A DNA stretch of 64,000 bases from Shinella sp. WSJ-2 (GTDB taxonomy: Bacteria; Pseudomonadota; Alphaproteobacteria; Rhizobiales; Rhizobiaceae): the NCBI RefSeq assembly GCF_003432075.1, contig NZ_QWBU01000007.1, positions 62,001-126,000 on the forward strand, given 5' to 3'. Below, piece after piece: positions 58,453 to 64,000 of this stretch; positions within the stretch are counted from its first letter, which is position 1; every line of letters begins with the position of its first letter. The position numbers and the translations under genes were made by a program. The notes under the pieces were generated by a model, which saw only the letters and a list, made by a program, of their open reading frames with translations, did not search any database and was not told where the DNA came from.

Positions 58453-58628
58453 GATCTGTCCTCCATCGACTCATTGTAAACGGAGACGGGACCGATTGGT
58501 TCCCAGTTGGGACGCAGGCAATTACGCCACACTCTCGTTCTTCAGATATACGGCGGTTCAAACTGGAGAGATCGGCGAGCCAATGACTGGGTCGAGCACA
58601 GAGTCGAATACTTGCTGCTGACGAGTGG

Positions 58629-58704
58629 TGGTGAGCGCGCAGGGATTCGAACCCTGGACCTACTGATTAAAAGTCAGTTGCTCTACCGGCTGAGCTACGC
58701 GCTC
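58629..58704 (-). tRNA. tRNA-Lys (anticodon TTT)
   Basis: On the minus strand the sequence folds as a standard tRNA: acceptor GAGCGCG/CGCGCTC, D-arm AGCTCAGCCGGTAGAGC, anticodon loop CTTTTAA and T-arm CAGGGTTCGAATCCCTG. Discriminator A and an encoded CCA (58629-58631) complete the 3' end. The anticodon TTT reads AAA/AAG. Confidence 0.97.
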
Positions 58705-58740
58705 CCGAGGGGGCATAAGGTGCCCCGCAGAAGTGCGCGG

Positions 58741-58769
58741 AACATAGGCAGGAGGGTTTGCCGGGTCAA
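58741..58769 (-). promoter_or_regulatory. Sigma-70-type promoter of tRNA-Lys
   Basis: On the minus strand TTGACC (58769-58764) and TATGTT (58746-58741) are 17 bp apart, and the -10 box ends 36 bp before the mature tRNA 5' end. Confidence 0.7.
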
Positions 58770-58934
58770 CCCGGAAAATGCGGCAGAAAACAGGTTTTGC
58801 TGCATTTCGCCGCGTTCTCCAAAAGGTGATTGGCAGGTGGGGGGCGGGAGGGCTATCAGGGGGCACTCGCGGCGGTGCGGGCGGGCGGGGTTTTCGCCTT
58901 GTCTCCCGTCCGCCTGATGTCTCGGAGCAGCCTC

Positions 58935-59684
58935 TTGTCGATTGCCGATATTTCCCTGTGGAGCGCGCTTCTGGCCGGAGCGCTGTCGTTCCTGTCGCCC
59001 TGCGTGCTGCCGCTCGTGCCGCCTTATCTCTGTTATATGGCGGGCATTTCCGTCGATCAGTTCCGTGGTGGCGAAGCGGCTGCGGTGCGGCGTGATACGC
59101 GGGGCGCGGTGCTGCTCGCGGCATTTTTCTTCACGCTGGGCTTTGCAACTGTTTTCGTTTCGCTTGGGGCAGGGGCTTCGACCATCGGCATGGTGCTCAG
59201 GCGCCATCTCGACCTGCTCGCGCAGATCGGCGGCGTCGTCATCATCCTGATGGGCCTGCATTTTCTCGGGCTGCTGCGCATCGGGCTTTTTGCCCGCGAG
59301 GCGCGATTCCAGGGCGGCGGCAAGCCCGCCACGGCGTCGGGCGCCTATATCATGGGGCTAGCCTTCGCCTTCGGCTGGACGCCCTGCATCGGGCCGGTGC
59401 TGGGGGCCATTCTCGGTATTGCAGCGGCGCGCGAGACCGTCGGCGATGGGGCGACGCTGCTGGCGGTTTACTCGCTCGGCCTTGCCATTCCATTCTGGAT
59501 CGCGGCCGGCTTTTCCGGTGCCTTCATGCGCTTCCTCGCGCGCTTCCGCCGTCATCTTGGCACGGTGGAGAAGATCATGGGCGTGCTGCTGGTCCTGACC
59601 GGCCTTGCCTTCATCTTCGGTTATGTCAGCGCCGTCGCGATCTGGTTCCAGCAAACGTTTCCCATTCTCTCGCAAATCGGCTAG
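58935..59684 (+). CDS. ccdA: Cytochrome c biogenesis protein CcdA
   Basis: This membrane protein of about 249 residues with six helices passes reducing power from thioredoxin to periplasmic thiol partners for heme attachment. The paired redox Cys sites are seen as LSPCVLPLVPPY (first half) and WTPCIGPVLG (second half). The TTG at 58935 is chosen because GGAG lies 7 bases upstream and the protein then starts SIADISLW, as in relatives. An ATG at 58917 is an alternative. The nearby tetraheme cytochrome would need such a system. Confidence 0.9.
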   Translation: MSIADISLWSALLAGALSFLSPCVLPLVPPYLCYMAGISVDQFRGGEAAAVRRDTRGAVLLAAFFFTLGFATVFVSLGAGASTIGMVLRRHLDLLAQIGGVVIILMGLHFLGLLRIGLFAREARFQGGGKPATASGAYIMGLAFAFGWTPCIGPVLGAILGIAAARETVGDGATLLAVYSLGLAIPFWIAAGFSGAFMRFLARFRRHLGTVEKIMGVLLVLTGLAFIFGYVSAVAIWFQQTFPILSQIG

Positions 59685-59729
59685 TCCGGAATACGGTCTT
59701 AGGAAGACAGCGGGAGCAGGCTTCGGCCC

Positions 59730-60692
59730 ATGGCTGACATCATCGGATTGGTCCTGCCGTTTTTCGGCATGATCCTCTTGGGCTATGTGGTCGCAAAGAT
59801 CACGAAGCAGCCGGTCGAGGCGCTCGGCTGGCTCAACACGTTCATCATCTACATCGCGCTGCCGGCGCTGTTCTACAAATTGGTGGCGAAGACGCCGATC
59901 GAACAGCTGACGCGCGTCGATTTCATCGTTGCCAATATCAGCGCCACATATCTGGTCTTCGCGCTGATTTTCGCAATCGGGCTGTTTCTGCGCCGGGCGA
60001 CGGTCGGTGAGGCTACGATCCAGGGGCTGGCGGCGGCCTATGGCAATATCGGCTATATGGGGCCGGGTCTGGCGCTGCTCGCCTTCGGCGAGCCGGCGGC
60101 GGTGCCAGTGGCACTGGTCTTCTGCTTCGAAAACATGCTGCATTTCATGGTCGCGCCCGCGCTGATGGCGCTGGGCGGCGGGGAAAAGCAGGCGCCATTT
60201 CAGATCGTCGCCGGCGTCGTGAAGAAGATCGTCACGCATCCGTTTATCATCGCGACGGCGGCGGGTTTCGTCGCAGCCTTTGCCGGCTTCGAGGCGCCGA
60301 CGCCCTTGCAGCGGCTGATCGATTATCTGGCACAGGCGGCGGCACCGTGTGCGCTCTTCGCTATGGGCGTGACGCTGGCGCTGCGTCCGTTGAAACGGGT
60401 GCCGGTCGAGATCGGCTATATCGTGCCGGCAAAGCTGCTGCTGCTGCCGGTGACGATGTATCTGGTGCTGGGGCTTGCCGGCAATTTCGATCCGGTCTGG
60501 GTGTTCACTGCCGTGCTGCTCGCCGCTCTGCCGACCGCGACCAATGTGTTCGTCATCGGCCAGCAATATGGCGTCTGGCAGGAGCGGGCCTCGGCGACCA
60601 TCCTCATCACCACGGTTTTGTCCGTCGCGACGGTGACGATCCTGCTTTATCTGATCAAATCAGGCCTGCTTGCGGGCGACCCGTTCCCGTAG
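59730..60692 (+). CDS. AEC family permease
   Basis: This 320-residue protein has about ten membrane helices in two half-repeats. It matches the AEC (auxin efflux carrier-like/malonate permease) family: start LVLPFFGMILLGYVVAK, NTFIIYIALPALFYKLVAK, and C-terminal FTAVLLAALPTATNVFVIGQQYG. Family members move organic acids. The substrate is unknown. Its last 33 bases overlap the convergent hydroxylase gene. Confidence 0.9.
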   Translation: MADIIGLVLPFFGMILLGYVVAKITKQPVEALGWLNTFIIYIALPALFYKLVAKTPIEQLTRVDFIVANISATYLVFALIFAIGLFLRRATVGEATIQGLAAAYGNIGYMGPGLALLAFGEPAAVPVALVFCFENMLHFMVAPALMALGGGEKQAPFQIVAGVVKKIVTHPFIIATAAGFVAAFAGFEAPTPLQRLIDYLAQAAAPCALFAMGVTLALRPLKRVPVEIGYIVPAKLLLLPVTMYLVLGLAGNFDPVWVFTAVLLAALPTATNVFVIGQQYGVWQERASATILITTVLSVATVTILLYLIKSGLLAGDPFP

Positions 60693-61868
60693 CGTGTCGC
60701 GAAATGCCTTGAGGGAGCCACCCGGCTCGATCCCTTCGCGCATGACGATGCTGCGCAGCGGGCCGAGCGCCGAGAGGAGATGCAGGCCGGCCGAGCGCAG
60801 GAACTGCACGGGCAGGAAATCCGACAGAAGTGAGCGGTTAAGCAGGTCGACGCTGACAGTGCGCGAGCGCACATCCGCCTGGCGCTTGCGGTCGAAACGT
60901 TCGCCGATGCCGTCATAGGCGGCGGGCTCGCTCGCCTGAACAAGCTCCTTCAAGGCCATGATGTCGCGCAGGCTGAGATTGAGGCCCTGCGCGCCGATGG
61001 GTGGGAAGGCATGTGCGGCCTCCCCGACGAGCGCGACGCGGCCCTTGCCGCAGCGATCCGCCGTCATGCCCGAGAGCGGGAAGCTCTGCGCGCCACCCTC
61101 GACGGTGACTTTGCCGAGCATGGACTGCATGCGCGCTTCGACGGCCTGGCTGAGCGCTGCGTCCGAGAGATCGCGAAGCCGCGCCGCTTCCTTCGGCGGC
61201 AGCACCCAGACGAGGCTGGAGCGACGGCCGGGCAGGGGAACCTGCGTGAAGGGGCCGCTCTCCGTGTGGAACTCGGTGGAGACGTTGCCATGCGGGCGGT
61301 CATGCGAAAAATTCAGCACGAGGGCAGCCTGCGGATAGGACCAACTGCGAACATCGATGCCGGCGCTCTCGCGGATCTTTGACTTGCGGCCATCGGCGCC
61401 GACAACGAGGCGGGCCAGCACGCGTTCGCCATCGTCGAGCGCCAGTTCCACGCCGTTTTCGAAGGCGGTGGCAGCGGTGACGCCATTCGGCAGGCGCACA
61501 ATATTGCCATTCGCCGCAACGCGGGCGTTCAGCACGTCGATGAAGGGCGCATTCGGAATGTTGTAGCCGAAGGCGGCGAGGCCGACCTCGCCGGAGCGGA
61601 AGGCGACCGGCGGCGCGCGCAGCAGCCGTACAGTGCCGTCGAGAATCTGCATGGTCTCAAGGGCGGCAGCATGCGGCGCGATATCGTCCCACAGGCCGAG
61701 CACCTTCAGGAAGGCGATAGACTGGTCCATCAGCGCCGTCGTGCGACCGTCGCTGGCGCGGGCGGGTGGGGCGATCAGAGCGACGCTGCGGCCCGAATCG
61801 GAAAGCGCCAGTGCCGCAAGGCTGCCGGCGAGGCCTGCACCGACGATCGCAATATCGAATTCCTTCAT
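60660..61868 (-). CDS. UbiH/UbiF/VisC/COQ6-family FAD hydroxylase
   Basis: This 402-residue flavin monooxygenase has an FAD Rossmann motif (IAIVGAGLAGSLAALAL), a middle motif VGADGRKSKIRE, and the second FAD site GRVALVGEAAHAFPPIGAQGLNL. The family hydroxylates the ubiquinone ring. Which position this one modifies cannot be told. The start at 61868 has GGAGGT upstream. It could instead belong to a broader aromatic hydroxylase group. Confidence 0.9.
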   Translation of the reverse strand: MKEFDIAIVGAGLAGSLAALALSDSGRSVALIAPPARASDGRTTALMDQSIAFLKVLGLWDDIAPHAAALETMQILDGTVRLLRAPPVAFRSGEVGLAAFGYNIPNAPFIDVLNARVAANGNIVRLPNGVTAATAFENGVELALDDGERVLARLVVGADGRKSKIRESAGIDVRSWSYPQAALVLNFSHDRPHGNVSTEFHTESGPFTQVPLPGRRSSLVWVLPPKEAARLRDLSDAALSQAVEARMQSMLGKVTVEGGAQSFPLSGMTADRCGKGRVALVGEAAHAFPPIGAQGLNLSLRDIMALKELVQASEPAAYDGIGERFDRKRQADVRSRTVSVDLLNRSLLSDFLPVQFLRSAGLHLLSALGPLRSIVMREGIEPGGSLKAFRDTLRERVARKQA

Positions 61869-62120
61869 GACCGACCTCCGAAGGGGCACGCGTTACCCAC
61901 AGATTTGCAAGCGCTTCTACTCCACTGAAACTAGGCCGGCAAAGGGGCAATTTCCATGGGATGAATCCGCGCAGGCCACCGAAGCGCTTGACCGGCAACC
62001 GATTTTTGCTGGTGATACCGGGCAATCAATGCATATTACCGTCAAGAGGGCGTTTTCGGCGGATCGCGGCCGAGATCAAAGCCCGAAATGAAGCCCACAA
62101 GGGATGGACAGCGAACGGCA

Positions 62121-62843
62121 ATGAAGTTCTTCAACTACAAGCGCGTGCCCTACGCGGAAATCCGCGCCTTTTCCGTGCATATCCTGACGGCATCCGGCTC
62201 GTTCCTCGCCTTTCTCGGCGTCGTGGCGGCGGCCGAGCATCGTTTCGTCGATATGTTCTGGTGGCTGGGCCTTGCGCTTCTGGTCGATGGTATCGACGGC
62301 CCGATCGCGCGAAAAGTGCGCGTCAAGGAAGTGCTGCCGAACTGGTCCGGCGATACGCTGGATAACGTCATCGATTATGTGACCTATGTGCTTCTGCCGG
62401 CCTTTGCGCTCTATCAGAGCGGCATGATCGGCGAACCCTGGTCCTTCGTCGCCGCTGGCGCCATCGTGGTGTCGAGCGCCATCTATTATGCCGATATGGG
62501 CATGAAGACGGACGAGTATTTCTTCTCCGGCTTCCCCGTCGTCTGGAACATGGTGGTGTTCACGCTCTTCGTTATCAAGGCGAGCGAACTGACGGCTTCG
62601 ATCATCGTCTTCGTCTCGGTCTTCCTGACTTTCATGCCGATCAACTTCCTGCATCCGGTCCGCGTACAGCGGTTGCGGCCGCTCAATCTGCTGGTCTTCC
62701 TGCTCTGGGCGATCCTCAGCGGCTGCGCGTTACTTTGGCATTTCGATTCGCCGGACTGGGTGGTCTGGGGCGTGGTGGCGACCGGGCTCTATCTCTATTG
62801 CATCGGTGCCGTGCTGCAGGCCTTTCCAAGGCTCGGCCGGTAA
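62121..62843 (+). CDS. pcs: Phosphatidylcholine synthase
   Basis: This 240-residue membrane enzyme condenses choline with CDP-diacylglycerol to give phosphatidylcholine, a route found in rhizobia and other host-associated bacteria. The CDP-alcohol phosphotransferase motif is present (DGIDGPIAR, then GDTLDNVID) and about eight hydrophobic helices follow. The start MKFFNYKRVPYAEIRAFS at 62121 matches known rhizobial Pcs proteins; the frame also opens 33 bases earlier. The 250-bp gap upstream holds no other gene I can support. Confidence 0.96.
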   Translation: MKFFNYKRVPYAEIRAFSVHILTASGSFLAFLGVVAAAEHRFVDMFWWLGLALLVDGIDGPIARKVRVKEVLPNWSGDTLDNVIDYVTYVLLPAFALYQSGMIGEPWSFVAAGAIVVSSAIYYADMGMKTDEYFFSGFPVVWNMVVFTLFVIKASELTASIIVFVSVFLTFMPINFLHPVRVQRLRPLNLLVFLLWAILSGCALLWHFDSPDWVVWGVVATGLYLYCIGAVLQAFPRLGR

Positions 62844-62864
62844 CACAGTCTCGGGAGGACCGAC

Positions 62865-63836
62865 ATGACCAAGGCGATCGTTATCCGCAATCTCGGCGGA
62901 CCTGAAGTGCTGAAGCTCGAGGATGTCGCGCTCGCCGCGCCCGGTCCCGGCGAGGTGCAGATCAGGCAGGCGGCCATTGGCCTCAACTTCATCGACGTCT
63001 ATTTCCGCACCGGCCTCTACAAGGCCGAGCCGCCGTTCATTCCGGGTAAGGAAGGTGCGGGGACGATCACCGCGCTCGGCGAAGGCGTCACAGATTTTTC
63101 CGTTGGCGACCGCGTTGCCTATGCCTCGGCGGACGGCGCCTATGCGGCCGAGCGCAATGTCGCGACGAAACATCTGGTGAAGGTGCCGGACGGCATTTCG
63201 CTGGAAACGGCGGCGGCTATGATGCTGAAAGGCATGACGGCGCAATATCTGCTGCTCCAGACCTATCCGGTGAAGCCGGGCAGCGTGATCCTGTTCCATG
63301 CCGCGGCCGGCGGCGTCGGCCTTATCGCTGGCCAGTGGGCGAAGGCGCTGGGCGCCACCGTCATCGGTACAGCGGGCTCGCAGGCGAAAATCGACCTCGC
63401 GCTGGCGCATGGCTATGACCATGTCATCGACTACGGGAAGGACGATTTCGTCGCGCGGGTGCGTGAACTGACCAACGGGGCGGGTGTCGATGTCGTTTAT
63501 GACTCCGTCGGCAAGGACACGTTCCCGCAGTCACTGGATTGCCTCAAACCCCGCGGCCTGTTCGTCAGCTTCGGCAATTCCTCCGGCCCGGTCGATGCGT
63601 TCAACATGGGCCTGCTCGCGCAAAAGGGCTCGCTCTACGCCACCCGCCCGACGCTCTTCGCCTATATCGCCACACGCGCTGCGCTGGATGCATGTGCAAA
63701 CTCGCTCTTTGATGTTGTGCAGAGCAACAAAGTGCGTATCAATATAAATCAGACTTATTCGTTGGCGGACGCTGGGCAGGCGCACACGGATCTGGAAGCA
63801 AGAAAAACAAGTGGAACGACATTGCTCATTCCCTGA
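62865..63836 (+). CDS. Zinc-independent NADPH:quinone oxidoreductase (MDR family)
   Basis: This 323-residue medium-chain dehydrogenase/reductase has a GroES-like N-terminal part (IGLNFIDVYFRTGLYKAEPPF) and an NADP-binding domain with HAAAGGVGLIAGQWAKALGATV. Zinc-ligand Cys residues are missing, which places it with quinone reductases (QorA-type). It reduces quinones in the cytoplasm, probably one electron at a time. It follows pcs by 21 bp with GGGAGG as ribosome site. Confidence 0.93.
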   Translation: MTKAIVIRNLGGPEVLKLEDVALAAPGPGEVQIRQAAIGLNFIDVYFRTGLYKAEPPFIPGKEGAGTITALGEGVTDFSVGDRVAYASADGAYAAERNVATKHLVKVPDGISLETAAAMMLKGMTAQYLLLQTYPVKPGSVILFHAAAGGVGLIAGQWAKALGATVIGTAGSQAKIDLALAHGYDHVIDYGKDDFVARVRELTNGAGVDVVYDSVGKDTFPQSLDCLKPRGLFVSFGNSSGPVDAFNMGLLAQKGSLYATRPTLFAYIATRAALDACANSLFDVVQSNKVRININQTYSLADAGQAHTDLEARKTSGTTLLIP

Positions 63837-63887
63837 CAACGACCCGAACGGGCGCAGGGGATCGGGATCGCAGGAAAGAGGGGAAGC

Positions 63888-64000
63888 GTGTCAGCCGTTG
63901 GAGCATCCGAGGGCAGCCCGTTGCTGGCTGTCCGCAGCCTGACAAAACTGTTCGGGTCTTTCGCCGCCTGCAACGGCATCGATCTCGACATCAAATCCGG
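63888..64000 (+). CDS. ABC transporter ATP-binding protein, N-terminal part (3' partial)
   Basis: GTG at 63888 with GAGGGGA upstream opens a frame reading LLAVRSLTKLFGSFAACNGIDLDI before the window ends. This is the usual start of ABC ATPases, before the Walker A motif. The wording is closest to simple sugar or nucleoside importers of the YufO type, but 37 residues cannot settle the substrate. Confidence 0.75.
   Translation, partial: MSAVGASEGSPLLAVRSLTKLFGSFAACNGIDLDIKS

Noticed and set aside
61961-62365. Plus-strand frame overlapping the pcs start.
   Set aside because: It covers conserved pcs sequence in another frame and shows no domain.

Overview
The window looks like core chromosome of an alphaproteobacterium of the order Hyphomicrobiales (Rhizobiales), most likely Rhizobiaceae. 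The basis is protein-level recognition and gene order: secG-pyrG, kdsA-eno-ftsB-pdhABC, ispDF, dusB-ntrBC-ntrYX-trkA-dat-hfq-hflX, a phosphatidylcholine synthase, and an E1-beta subunit with its own lipoyl domain. The sequence is GC-rich, with a few AT-richer islands. The genus cannot be told from this window.

Layout. 1-2 kb: end of secG, then pyrG. 2-13.8 kb: an accessory block with MATE and MFS exporters, a TetR regulator with three operator copies, a ceramide-glucosyltransferase-like enzyme, an isochorismatase-family hydrolase divergent from a GlxA-like regulator, a decayed IS5-type transposase, a coupled phosphoesterase and Ser/Thr kinase-USP pair, an FAD oxidoreductase and a glyoxalase-like protein. 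13.8-24 kb: kdsA, eno, ftsB, the pyruvate dehydrogenase genes with an SGNH hydrolase between E2 and E3, and lipA. 24-28 kb: an AT-rich membrane gene, a COQ10/RatA-like gene, a secreted unknown, pncC/cinA and ispDF. 28-41 kb: nitrogen and redox two-component systems, potassium uptake, hfq, hflX, mazG and a deaminase. 41-46 kb: assimilatory sulfite reduction (cysG, DUF2849, cysI, DUF934) followed by a ferredoxin-NADP reductase. 46-49 kb: a GntR regulator and an RTX zinc metalloprotease. 49.4-58.2 kb: the most unusual region (below). 58.2-64 kb: a small acidic/basic-rich protein, tRNA-Lys, ccdA, an AEC transporter, a UbiH-type hydroxylase, pcs, a quinone oxidoreductase and the start of an ABC ATPase.

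The most interesting region is 49.4-58.2 kb. It encodes a ferric-reductase-like FAD/b-heme membrane protein, a 1087-residue exported tetraheme cytochrome c, an OmpA-like peptidoglycan-binding protein, and two exported caspase-fold (C14, metacaspase-like) proteins. The last three genes overlap (ATGA, then TGATG). Both caspases keep the His/Cys dyad, both carry a canonical EF-hand-type calcium loop right after the caspase fold, and both end in a DUF4384-like beta domain that the cytochrome also carries. I know of no described function for this gene set. A redox- or calcium-gated envelope protease system is an inference from composition and order.

Several regulatory structures also stand out: three ATACG-N3-CGTAT palindromes before tetR, inverted repeats sharing the half-site CGATTAA before both eno and pdhA, a perfect hairpin holding the stop codons of both hflX and mazG, 10-bp-phased ATTG/CAAT elements before fpr, and a clear sigma-70-type promoter for tRNA-Lys.
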